Shown here: in pieces, positions 1-6,983 of the stretch
Layout: each line of letters starts with the position of its first letter
Position numbering within the stretch: position 1 is the first letter of the stretch
DNA from: Ruminococcaceae bacterium UBA5396
Lineage (GTDB): Bacteria; Bacillota; Clostridia; Oscillospirales; Acutalibacteraceae
Length of the DNA: 16,317 nt
Assembly (NCBI GenBank): GCA_002410715.1
Contig: DHOG01000144.1
Span: 392-16,708 of the forward strand
Reading direction: 5' to 3'
Position numbers and translations under genes: made by a program
Notes under the pieces: generated by a model
What the model was told of the DNA's origin: nothing
Databases searched by the model: none
What the model saw: only the letters and a program-made list of their open reading frames with translations

Positions 1-214
1 TTCTTATGCGGTTCGGTTTATTTGCGTTAATTCCCGTGCAGAAAGCAATCCATGTCAATCCAGCGGCTCTTGAAGCCGTAATCATTGAAGCGGATGGATA
101 ACCAAACTCATCTGTCAACGCCATAACCCAATCGAACGTAAGCCCCGATTCTCGCATATGTGCGGTACATTTATTGATTAAATCCTCGGCTTTTTTCAAT
201 AATTCTTTGCTCAT
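1..214 (-). CDS. Pyridoxamine 5'-phosphate oxidase-like protein (3' end outside the window)
   Basis: This is the first 71 codons of a gene that runs off the left edge. The start at 214 is preceded by AGGAGGAG at a good distance. The visible protein begins MSKELLKKAEDLI and contains a stretch like ALTDEFGYPSASMITASRA, then WIAFCTG and NKPNRIR. This is the pattern of the flavin-binding split-barrel (PNPOx-like, 'general stress protein 26') family: a strand presenting the substrate's redox chemistry, then a set of basic residues that in relatives contact FMN phosphate. Such proteins bind FMN or F420-type cofactors in the cytoplasm; the substrate here is unknown. It starts 12 bases after the stop of the broken VOC gene and is the last visible gene of the leftward train. 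The catalytic C-terminal part cannot be examined. Confidence 0.72.
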   Translation of the reverse strand, partial: MSKELLKKAEDLINKCTAHMRESGLTFDWVMALTDEFGYPSASMITASRAAGLTWIAFCTGINANKPNRIR

Positions 215-226
215 AAAATGCTCCTC

Positions 227-578
227 CTATTTTTGTGCAACGGCAATCTTGTTTCCGTCAGGGTCGGCGAACCAAAACGAATACGCTCCCCACGGTTGTC
301 TTTCGGGTGGCGACACTACCTCAATTTCGGGAATTTCCCGCAGCAACCGCTCGTATTCCGCATCTAAATCCTCGACAAAGCATTGTAGCCAAATATTTTT
401 ATCCTTTGCCCGCGGGCCGCTCGCATCCGTTTGTTACCTCGCCCGGATCATAAACGGCAATACTGCCGAAACCGTAATGGCTTCCTTCGACAAACGGTTC
501 TTCCCTAAAAACGATTTTGTAAAACTCCGCAAGACGGGGCGCATTGTCTGTTTCGATGCATATTCCACCAAACTTCAT
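227..578 (-). pseudogene. VOC-family (glyoxalase/bleomycin-resistance fold) gene broken by a one-base frameshift
   Basis: The start at 578 overlaps the preceding DUF3795 gene as ATGA. The first frame reads MKFGGICIETDNAPRLAEFY, then GFGSIAVYDPGEV, and soon meets a stop. The sequence continues in the neighbouring frame as SGPRAKDKNIWLQCFVEDLD, then PWGAYSFWFADPDGNKIAVAQK, ending at TAG 229-227. Together the two parts make a complete VOC domain of about 117 residues, including the closing 'F.DPDGN.I' strand typical of the fold. The change of frame must lie around 427-438, within a short A run on the coding strand (ACAAACGG), so one lost A would explain it. VOC proteins of this size are metal-dependent lyases or drug-binding proteins in the cytoplasm. 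This copy may be inactive, or the shift may be a sequencing error. Confidence 0.8.
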
Positions 579-982
579 GGTTTTTCTCCTTTGCTGGCTT
601 GTTTTAAAGATAGCAGATATTCCATCGCCTTTTTGTGACCTTCATGTCCGCTCGCAAAATGGAGGTAACTATCGCATGGGAAATCATTGCATTCGCCGCA
701 ATGATTTATCCCTTTTTCAACACAACAGTTTCGATAATGACAATCAACACAGATACCATGCTGATACAGAAACGCGTTGCTTCTCTCCACATTCCAGCAA
801 CCTGTACACAAAGGAGCTAATTTCACAACTGCCTCAGCGGTATCATCTTCGCCTATCCAACCTCTATCTTTAAACCAATCAATTATAAGCTCCGCCGACT
901 GCATATCGTGTTCCGTTGTGACTTTGTATGAGCCACATTCGTTGCAATCAATTCCGCAAGCTGCTAATTTAAGTTTCTTCAT
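575..982 (-). CDS. DUF3795 cysteine-rich protein
   Basis: A 135-residue cytoplasmic protein. I place the start at 982 (MKKLKLAACGIDC) because GGGAGG lies just upstream. A longer in-frame reading to 1006 would start at a non-ATG codon and bury that site. The protein shows the DUF3795 signature: an opening CGIDCNEC pair, a middle CTGCW, a CVDC pair, and a closing run of cysteines, CCVEKGINHCGECNDFPC. About a dozen cysteines in CxxC-like spacing suggest metal binding, probably zinc, but no function is established for the family. The start overlaps the end of the toroid gene by 14 bases, and the stop overlaps the VOC start as ATGA. The gene is therefore firmly part of the operon. A second DUF3795 domain lies in the protein encoded at 9644-10423. 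Confidence 0.85.
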   Translation of the reverse strand: MKKLKLAACGIDCNECGSYKVTTEHDMQSAELIIDWFKDRGWIGEDDTAEAVVKLAPLCTGCWNVERSNAFLYQHGICVDCHYRNCCVEKGINHCGECNDFPCDSYLHFASGHEGHKKAMEYLLSLKQASKGEKP

Positions 983-1961
983 TGTCAATCCTCCCGAAAC
1001 GCCCAAGTTTCGCTAACATTCCCATTGTGCGGGATGCTTCACCTAAAATTTGCAACTTGCGGAATCCTTCGCCTTCGCCGAGCGGCCAGCCTAATGGCCA
1101 CCTGCCGTCATCGCTTTGCTGCTTCATCCGATACAGGAGCGAATCGTCCACTAAATCTTTCACCACGGGATATACTATATTGTCCGGTGAATTTATTGAA
1201 TCACAGGGTAAATGCACATAATCAGCATCCGATTTAGCGTAATCAAGCTCCATAAAGGCGGTTGGATTCTGACATAAAATCGCCGTCAGTTTTTCAGCTA
1301 TATCTTTGTCTTTCAAGCAAGACACAAACCATTGGAAATACTCAAAATCATATGGAGTTCCATCATCAAAAATTTCTTTTTTATAATAGGGCGAGTTTTC
1401 ATCCCAATACCGCAGGATATACTCTACCGGATATTTGATAATATCCTGATACAATTCTTCCGGCACAAGCTCGGAATAAAGCGCGACAAACGCCGCAAAG
1501 CACGCTTTTTCATTGGCGTCGTATTTTCCAATTCGTTCGTCTTCATTTTCGATTGGAATGATAGCATCACCCCTATATCTGACCCAATGGTTATAAACAC
1601 CGTCATTTACTTCCGGCACGGCGGGGTCACCCCAGTTGCCGATTTCCGGGTGGTATCGTTCCAATATATATTTCATCATGTTTTGAATAACCGGATGATT
1701 GACAGACGGCTTTTCTTTAAGATTAAGGATATATCCGATAGCGATTTCAGTGCTTTTTAAGCACGGCCCCTGATAATCAAATTCATAAAAAAGACCGCCG
1801 AACCCGCCGTCATTGTGCTGATACTTCGCAAGCGCATCCATAAATGCGCCTGTATCTTCGTCCTCAAAATTGTAGCGGAACCACGCACGGTTGATGTCAT
1901 CCGAATTGGCGAATATGTAGTCACGAGCTTTTATAAAATTTTCATGGGTTAGTTTGGTCAT
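969..1961 (-). CDS. Alpha/alpha-toroid (squalene cyclase/prenyltransferase-like) hypothetical protein
   Basis: A 330-residue protein. The start at 1961 overlaps the upstream gene's stop as ATGA. It carries a QHNDGGFGG segment near residue 48, matching the QxxDGGFxG repeat of the terpene cyclase and protein prenyltransferase toroid fold. A NHPVIQNMMKYIL helix and an IGNWG turn follow, and a further DDGRWPLGW repeat lies near the C-terminus. No signal peptide or membrane segment is visible. The DXDD motif of squalene-hopene cyclases is not evident, and family members of this short type are annotated only as hypothetical or prenyltransferase-like. Catalysis is therefore uncertain. What can be said is that it is a helical-barrel protein co-expressed with small-molecule-modifying enzymes. 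Confidence 0.72.
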   Translation of the reverse strand: MTKLTHENFIKARDYIFANSDDINRAWFRYNFEDEDTGAFMDALAKYQHNDGGFGGLFYEFDYQGPCLKSTEIAIGYILNLKEKPSVNHPVIQNMMKYILERYHPEIGNWGDPAVPEVNDGVYNHWVRYRGDAIIPIENEDERIGKYDANEKACFAAFVALYSELVPEELYQDIIKYPVEYILRYWDENSPYYKKEIFDDGTPYDFEYFQWFVSCLKDKDIAEKLTAILCQNPTAFMELDYAKSDADYVHLPCDSINSPDNIVYPVVKDLVDDSLLYRMKQQSDDGRWPLGWPLGEGEGFRKLQILGEASRTMGMLAKLGRFGRIDNEET

Positions 1962-3298
1962 AAAGATTTCCTCGCTTTATCTGTAATCTCTTTGATAAAT
2001 GCGCCTTTGGCGGCGGTGTAGCCGTCACGGTTGTGTTCATAGTCATTGAACAAGCTACGCTTCAACTCTGCGTATTTGGCGGCGGCTTCGGGATGTGAAA
2101 TCAAGTAATCCCGAAAATACAGCTCGTCCCAATCGCCGGGGTTTCTTACATGGATGTGGTAAACTTTATCGGTAAACCCATCAGATAAATAACCTTTCAG
2201 AAACATAACCAAGTCATGCTCCGAGAGTGAATTGCCTTCTTTTCGCAGGCAAATATATTCACTTTCCGGCATTAGAGCAATCAATTCTTCAATGTCAACT
2301 GTTTCCGCGATTTCAAGCAGAATGTCAACGGTAGGTTTCGCCGTCAATCCGGGGACGGACGTGCTGCCGTAATGACTGATTCGGGCGATGTTATCTTTGC
2401 CAATCAATCGTTCAAGGTTTGCTTTTTCATCTGCGAACCAATCCGGCCAAGCGGGGTTGTATCCGCTCAATATGATAGGATATATTCGGGCTTGCCGTTC
2501 TTTATCAGTTTCATATATTTCTTTTATATAATTCAAAAAATATTTATTAGCCGCTTCTGTAAAAGAAGTTGGTGTCCAATAATTTTTGTCATTGGGTAGG
2601 GGGACATCTTTTTCAAAAACAGTTAGCAATAAATATTTTGATATGTCTAATTTATTATAAACTTTTAGAAAATGCACTCCATCACGAACCGCTAAACCGT
2701 CCGCGATAATTCTTTTTGCATCAAAATACATACGAGCTTGCGGTGTATATGAAGATTCTGGGTCAAAACAGGCTTCGCCACGCAAGTGAGAGTTGATTAC
2801 CATTTCACTCCCGCTACCAAAACCATCAACGGGAGCGAACATTATATATTCCAAATAATCTTCGGGTTCACCCAAAGGAGTAAATCCAATAGCTTTCCGT
2901 TCGACCCCTTCGTTTCGTAATCTTGCGGTGGATTTCAAATACCCATCTTTAATAATTTGCTCATAAAAAGTCAACAGAGTGCTGTGAACGGCGTATAACG
3001 GGGCATATGGTCTTGTTGTTTCTATTTTCGGAGGATTATGTATTAAAGATGAAACATCGTATTCGGGCGAAAATATCAATACTTGGCGGTCATGCGAATT
3101 TTCATATCGAATAAAATCAAAAAGCCTGTCTGAAAAATCGTCAGCATGAGGATTAACGGTTATTGCGTAACAACCACAAGGAGATTTTCCCATCATAAAA
3201 CCTGAAATATTCAAATCGGTTTTTATAAGAGAAAACCGTTTCGGTTCGTCTAATGGTTTGTTTTCAATCCAATCAGATGATAATATTTCAACATTCAT
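1958..3298 (-). CDS. Two-domain protein: unknown N-terminal domain fused to a GrpB-family domain
   Basis: A 446-residue protein. The start at 3298 overlaps the ANT(6) gene by 11 bases. Residues about 275-440 form a GrpB (UPF0157) domain, opening with YNPAWPDWF and carrying GSTSVPGLTAKPTVDI at 311-326. This family has the nucleotidyltransferase fold: the glycine-serine turn and the following aspartate correspond to the NTase active site. Residues about 100-232 form a separate domain with LYAVHSTLLTFYEQIIKDGY, GEPEDYLEYIMF, and YTPQARMYFDAKRIIADGLA. I do not recognise it with confidence. The histidine-serine/threonine strand followed by 'I..GYL' resembles ADP-ribosyltransferase or RNA 2'-phosphotransferase-like folds, but this is a guess. 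No substrate is known for GrpB proteins. Placement immediately after an aminoglycoside adenylyltransferase gives two NTase-fold proteins side by side. Confidence 0.75.
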   Translation of the reverse strand: MNVEILSSDWIENKPLDEPKRFSLIKTDLNISGFMMGKSPCGCYAITVNPHADDFSDRLFDFIRYENSHDRQVLIFSPEYDVSSLIHNPPKIETTRPYAPLYAVHSTLLTFYEQIIKDGYLKSTARLRNEGVERKAIGFTPLGEPEDYLEYIMFAPVDGFGSGSEMVINSHLRGEACFDPESSYTPQARMYFDAKRIIADGLAVRDGVHFLKVYNKLDISKYLLLTVFEKDVPLPNDKNYWTPTSFTEAANKYFLNYIKEIYETDKERQARIYPIILSGYNPAWPDWFADEKANLERLIGKDNIARISHYGSTSVPGLTAKPTVDILLEIAETVDIEELIALMPESEYICLRKEGNSLSEHDLVMFLKGYLSDGFTDKVYHIHVRNPGDWDELYFRDYLISHPEAAAKYAELKRSLFNDYEHNRDGYTAAKGAFIKEITDKARKSL

Positions 3299-4136
3299 TT
3301 TCTCTCACCATCCTTAAATACGCCCTCATCCCATCTTCTTCATTCTGTCGGTATGTAAAACCGAAATGCGCCGCGACCGATAACGCAAGGGTATGAAATA
3401 AATCACACATGGCATATATCGCTTTCCAAATATCATAATAATCACTGCCGGAATAGGTAGCGGCATATTGCGTGTATAGCTCGGGCGACAGATAGCGTTT
3501 GAAATACTTTCCGTTTTTACCAGCAGAAAGATTAAATCCGTGCTGTGTGCCGATATACCACCCAACCATATCATGCAATTCAGAACGAACCACATCGTTC
3601 AACATATTCATAACATAGGACAACTCATCCCGTGCGATTCCTTTGGCGGCATTGTTCAAGCACCACCAAAAGTTATTACAGCAAGAATAATAAAACAATT
3701 CGTCCGGCTCTTTCAACCAAAAATCCTTATCTGTCGGCGGCGGGTAATCGGGAACGATACCATCTTTATCGAGCAGGGTAACGGTCAAACAATCGTATTG
3801 CTCTAAATTTTCTGTTTTCAAAGGCACTAACGATAAATCAATCCTGTTGCCGTCCTCAAAAAGCATAAGATAACCGAAATGCCCGTCAGGGTTATCGGGG
3901 TATCTCATAGTTTCCGGCATTTGCAACATGAGCCTGTTACCGAAAACATTAATCCAAGAATGGTCTTTTGTAAACGAATCAATGTCCGTCACTATGTAGG
4001 CAATGTCAAAATCTTGATATATGTCTTTGGGGACATTGGGATTTGCTTTTGAGCCGTTTATAAGCACAGCACGGACACGCTCGTCCCTTTTAGCAACGTC
4101 TAAAATCAAATCCATCATTTCTTTTTCAGTTCGCAT
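3288..4136 (-). CDS. aadE: Aminoglycoside 6-adenylyltransferase, ANT(6) family
   Basis: A 282-residue protein that aligns along its length with ANT(6) enzymes such as Bacillus AadK (about 284 residues). It begins MRTEKEMMDLILDVAKRDER and carries the nucleotidyltransferase motif INGSKANPN at 26-34, with the metal-binding acidic pair in QDFDIAY (D42 and D44). Further family features are LMLFEDGNRIDLSLVPL, the CCNNFWWCLNNAAKGIARDEL segment, and GKNGKYFKRYLSPELY. Family members transfer AMP from ATP to the 6-hydroxyl of streptomycin in the cytoplasm. Residue conservation suggests an active enzyme, but the true substrate of this chromosomal or island copy is unproven. It begins 11 bases after the GNAT gene and overlaps the GrpB fusion by 11 bases. 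The symbol refers to the family, not to a specific resistance allele. Confidence 0.88.
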   Translation of the reverse strand: MRTEKEMMDLILDVAKRDERVRAVLINGSKANPNVPKDIYQDFDIAYIVTDIDSFTKDHSWINVFGNRLMLQMPETMRYPDNPDGHFGYLMLFEDGNRIDLSLVPLKTENLEQYDCLTVTLLDKDGIVPDYPPPTDKDFWLKEPDELFYYSCCNNFWWCLNNAAKGIARDELSYVMNMLNDVVRSELHDMVGWYIGTQHGFNLSAGKNGKYFKRYLSPELYTQYAATYSGSDYYDIWKAIYAMCDLFHTLALSVAAHFGFTYRQNEEDGMRAYLRMVRENEC

Positions 4137-4147
4137 AGCCGCCTCCC

Positions 4148-4609
4148 TTATGATATGCTCTCAATCTCATAAACCCGTGTTTCACTGCCGCTGGCACCGT
4201 ATGCACCGCCGATATACCGCCAACCGTATTTTTCATAAAATCCAACATGGTCGGTGCAGAGATATACCATTTGAAACCCCAATTTTGCGGCTTCCTTTCG
4301 GCCATGTTCCAACAAACGAGAACCAAGAGCTTTGCCGCGCTCATTTTCTTCGATGTAAACCACGCACAGCCACGGCCATAAATCTTGACGGCTGATAAAA
4401 TCATTGACAATCAATCCATAACTGCCGATGATTTCGTTGTCTTTCATCATTAAATACCATCGGGGCAAAGGGCTATCTGTGGTTAAGCTGTTAGCAATAC
4501 AATCTTGATATATGTTTTTTGCAATACCCCATTTACTTGAAAAATAATCTACCGCCCGTTCAAGATATTCCGGGTTTTCACGGACAGCAATCATATTGAT
4601 ATTATTCAT
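4148..4609 (-). CDS. GNAT-family N-acetyltransferase
   Basis: A 153-residue single-domain GNAT protein. The acetyl-CoA pyrophosphate loop is RGKALG at residues 91-96, inside ENERGKALGSRLLEHGRKEA. It is preceded by the strand WLCVVYI and followed by the C-terminal LCTDHVGFYEKYGW segment, whose FYEKYGW is the usual motif B region. Residues 50-70 (RWYLMMKDNEIIGSYGLIVN) form the central antiparallel strands. The acceptor substrate cannot be read from the sequence. The start at 4609 overlaps the P-loop gene's stop by 8 bases. The stop lies 11 bases before ANT(6), so an acetyltransferase and an adenylyltransferase are made from the same message. Confidence 0.88.
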   Translation of the reverse strand: MNNINMIAVRENPEYLERAVDYFSSKWGIAKNIYQDCIANSLTTDSPLPRWYLMMKDNEIIGSYGLIVNDFISRQDLWPWLCVVYIEENERGKALGSRLLEHGRKEAAKLGFQMVYLCTDHVGFYEKYGWRYIGGAYGASGSETRVYEIESIS

Positions 4610-5150
4610 TTAAATAACCTCCTGCTCTTATTTGTCCCGCCAATTTATCAACTGGCTTTGTGCCGTCTACACGCAATAATGGGCAGGACAACTTTTCAAA
4701 CCATTCTTCGTGTAATTTTCGGCATCGCTCAGGTGGATTATTGGTATCGTATGATTTCGCCCATTCGATGAAACCAACATGGTTTTCATACATATCGCCG
4801 CCTTTGCGGATGCGTTCGCCGAATCTTTCAAATTCACGCCTTTCAAGCCGTTTAATCCTAATATCCGTGGGCGTGTCCACAAATATAACCAAGTCGAATT
4901 TCGGAATAAAAGCATCGCCCCACCCGCACAAAGAGCCGGAAATCACGCACTTTGGGTGTTCCTCCATAGCTGCGGTCAGCAACTTGACCCGTTCTTCATG
5001 CGGAAGCGATTTTACGAATGGCGGGTCTGTCGGCATCCAAAAAAAACCGTCTGTGTCAAGCCATTTATAGCCGTATTCGCGTTCCAACGCTTGTCCTAAT
5101 GTTGTTGTCCCTGCGCCGGATGCGCCGACAATGTGGATGATGTTGGTCAT
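4602..5150 (-). CDS. P-loop NTPase (adenylate-kinase-like) lacking the Walker A lysine
   Basis: A 182-residue protein of the small nucleoside/metabolite kinase type. The P-loop is GASGAGTTT at residues 9-17. The position normally held by lysine is threonine (T15), which is odd for a kinase. I recall other Clostridia relatives with the same replacement, so it may be a family trait rather than decay. Other elements are LDTDGFFW after the first helix, a VIFVDTP strand near 88-94, an arginine-rich IRIKRLERRE helix, and a lid-like RFGERIRKGGDMYENH segment. The last is shared with the second kinase of the window (11827-12366). The start at 5150 overlaps the upstream GNAT as ATGA, and the stop overlaps the next GNAT by 8 bases. 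The phosphoryl acceptor is unknown. Confidence 0.82.
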   Translation of the reverse strand: MTNIIHIVGASGAGTTTLGQALEREYGYKWLDTDGFFWMPTDPPFVKSLPHEERVKLLTAAMEEHPKCVISGSLCGWGDAFIPKFDLVIFVDTPTDIRIKRLERREFERFGERIRKGGDMYENHVGFIEWAKSYDTNNPPERCRKLHEEWFEKLSCPLLRVDGTKPVDKLAGQIRAGGYLNE

Positions 5151-5695
5151 ACGATTACCTCCAAATACAACCCCAATTCAATCCGAACCTCATGCTTTTC
5201 AATATCATTGTTGCCGTAACAACTACGGTCAAAGCCAAACAACCTTAACCCTTGCAATAAATAGAAAGCGATGGCTTTTTCATTACAGGATTGCGTTTCA
5301 AGAATCAAAGCACGGCATCTAAACTCCTGTGCTTTGCTCTTTGCCAAATCCATTAACTCTTTACCGATACCTTGACGGCGATATTTTTCATCAATCCAAA
5401 GCTCGGTCACTCGTAAACGATTCGACCATTCCTCTTTCCATATTTCAAGACAGGCGATAAGATAGTCACCGTCAAAAATGCCGAAGGCCTGTGCGCCTTC
5501 CCAATGGTCGGGGAATAGCTTATCCTTAAATTCTTTTGTTACAGGGTCAGGAAACGGTTTCTTTATAAAAGAAGCATAGAAACCATTTGAATCGTGCTTA
5601 ATGTCTGCATCATAACAATTAGCGGTTTCATATCGAAAATCAAGCTCATATCCTTGCCATTTTTCTTTTGATAAGGGTTTAATATCTCTGTTCAT
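5147..5695 (-). CDS. GNAT acetyltransferase resembling streptothricin acetyltransferase
   Basis: A 182-residue protein starting at 5695. AAGGGG lies upstream and the start overlaps the isomerase stop as ATGA; a longer in-frame reading would begin inside the previous gene without support. The acetyl-CoA loop is YRRQGIG at 105-111, after the strand RVTELWIDEKY. The segment ALILETQSCNEKAIAFYLLQ, followed by a loop with FDRSCYGNNDIEKHEVRIEL, strongly recalls streptothricin (nourseothricin) acetyltransferases of Gram-positive bacteria (SatA/Sat4 type), which acetylate the beta-lysine moiety in the cytoplasm. Substrate is inferred, not shown. The next gene but two is ANT(6); that combination is also seen in the Gram-positive aadE-sat4 resistance cluster. 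A different amine substrate is possible. Confidence 0.8.
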   Translation of the reverse strand: MNRDIKPLSKEKWQGYELDFRYETANCYDADIKHDSNGFYASFIKKPFPDPVTKEFKDKLFPDHWEGAQAFGIFDGDYLIACLEIWKEEWSNRLRVTELWIDEKYRRQGIGKELMDLAKSKAQEFRCRALILETQSCNEKAIAFYLLQGLRLFGFDRSCYGNNDIEKHEVRIELGLYLEVIV

Positions 5696-6486
5696 AAACA
5701 ACCCCTTTCTTTCAGCCATTCCACAGAATGCTGCAAGCCGTCAACCGTCTTTACTTCCAACACGGCACGGCACTCGTGTTCTTTTGCCAAATCAAGATAT
5801 TTCGCTATATCGACATCGCCGTCACCGAGCTTCAAGTGATTATTGCGACCGTTCGCATCGTGGATGTGAATATGGTATAGGTTCTCAATATGTTCCATGA
5901 TGGTCGGCTCATCAACATAATCGGCCGCGGCGTTATGTCCGACGTCAAAGGTCAAAGCGAACGCAGGGCTTTCCAGTAACAACGCCAATCCTTTGCGGAG
6001 ATATGGTTTGTCCCCATAATCGCCGCAGTTCTCCACACAAATTTTAATATCAGCATCGCCCACCGCCGCCGCGCAAGCATCCCGAAAATCGGTTAGCTTC
6101 CGTATATACTCCTGCTCATATTCATCAAAGAGAAAGACTTTTTTGTCGGGCAGGGTGAACCATACGCCGGGATGCAAGTGCATATTCAAAACCGGCACAG
6201 ACAACTGTTTAGCGACTTCAATCGTTTGCAATACTGTTTGGGTATATGCCGCCGCAACTTTGTTGTTAAAATCGCAGGGGTTCAGGTTTTCGTCAAGGTG
6301 GATGGTGTAGTAGATACCGTATTTATTGGCAATTTCACGTAGCCGAGCCACATCAAGATTCTCCGCTTGATACTCCGGCAGATTCATGTTGAGTTCAACG
6401 AAAGCAAGCCCCAACTCACGGCAAACCGCGGCGCATGATTCCGTTGATTTCAATTCAATTAAGGTCGGCATTCCGAATTGCATCAT
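5692..6486 (-). CDS. Sugar phosphate isomerase/epimerase-like TIM-barrel protein
   Basis: A protein of about 264 residues, of the xylose-isomerase-like TIM-barrel superfamily (AP endonuclease 2 family). Metal and substrate positions visible in order are NMHLHPG, KICVENCGDY with the barrel glutamate, LTFDVGHNAA with the aspartate-histidine pair, YHIHIHDANGRNNH, and a late glutamate in AVLEVK. These match the Glu/Asp/His/Glu metal site of the family, so activity is likely. Members isomerise or epimerise sugars and their derivatives in the cytoplasm, and the substrate is not predictable here. GGGAGG upstream is followed by two consecutive ATG codons at 6486 and 6483. The second gives more usual spacing, and both give the same protein but for one methionine. 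The stop overlaps the following GNAT start as ATGA. Confidence 0.85.
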   Translation of the reverse strand: MMQFGMPTLIELKSTESCAAVCRELGLAFVELNMNLPEYQAENLDVARLREIANKYGIYYTIHLDENLNPCDFNNKVAAAYTQTVLQTIEVAKQLSVPVLNMHLHPGVWFTLPDKKVFLFDEYEQEYIRKLTDFRDACAAAVGDADIKICVENCGDYGDKPYLRKGLALLLESPAFALTFDVGHNAAADYVDEPTIMEHIENLYHIHIHDANGRNNHLKLGDGDVDIAKYLDLAKEHECRAVLEVKTVDGLQHSVEWLKERGCL

Positions 6487-6501
6487 GTGTCCTCCCAAAC
6501 T

Positions 6502-6978
6502 TTATTCTGTAAGCATTACATAATAGAAAACTTTATCGTTTTTTTCTTTATGATTATTCCAATCGCCTTCGATTGCTTCTTTCATTTTCTTTGCATCTTC
6601 AAAACTTGCCCCACGTTTTTTACAATGTTCCATATGTAAATCGTCAGAAATATCAAGATAAACCACAGCTTCGCAATCGACTATTACAGTCCCAAACATT
6701 GGGCAACCGGGCATGATTTTCGCGTATTTATAAACAAGCCTGTCTACTTCGTCACCGATTTCTTTTGTCCACGGCGTTTGATTGATAAACTCCGCTTCTT
6801 CTCTTGTTATCTTTGAAAATGTTTCGCTGTCCATATCAACGCAACCGGGGATTTGTTCGAGAATAGTGTTTTTGCCGACACACATCGTTCCAAGCACACA
6901 GACCCTTTCGTCTTTGTGCTTTTCAAATATAGCCTTTAATGTATTTATTGTTTCAGTCGTCTTGAAAATATCTGACAT
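6502..6978 (-). CDS. P-loop NTPase/kinase-like protein of unknown substrate
   Basis: A 158-residue protein. The start at 6978 has GAAAGG upstream and follows the nitrilase stop by 5 bases. The Walker A motif is GTMCVGKNT at residues 30-38, a shikimate-kinase-like loop with intact lysine. After a short helix comes GCVDMDSETF, where an aspartate could bind magnesium and substrate. A later strand reads EAVVYLDISDDLHMEHCKKRG, resembling the lid/specificity region of small-molecule kinases. It is smaller than the two other P-loop proteins in this window and does not share their GGDMY lid. Cytoplasmic; no membrane segment. I do not recognise a specific family, so only the fold and probable NTP binding are supported. 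Confidence 0.75.
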   Translation of the reverse strand: MSDIFKTTETINTLKAIFEKHKDERVCVLGTMCVGKNTILEQIPGCVDMDSETFSKITREEAEFINQTPWTKEIGDEVDRLVYKYAKIMPGCPMFGTVIVDCEAVVYLDISDDLHMEHCKKRGASFEDAKKMKEAIEGDWNNHKEKNDKVFYYVMLTE

Positions 6979-6983
6979 AATAA

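Noticed and set aside
174..638. A 154-codon rightward open frame across the VOC gene
   Set aside because: It runs antisense to the VOC and PNPOx-like genes, has no recognisable domain, and exists because the opposite-strand codons avoid stops.
4008..4516. A shared 15-base word (ACATATATCAAGATT on the coding strand) in the ANT(6) and GNAT genes
   Set aside because: It encodes a coincident IYQD tetrapeptide in unrelated contexts, and there is no flanking similarity to suggest recombination.
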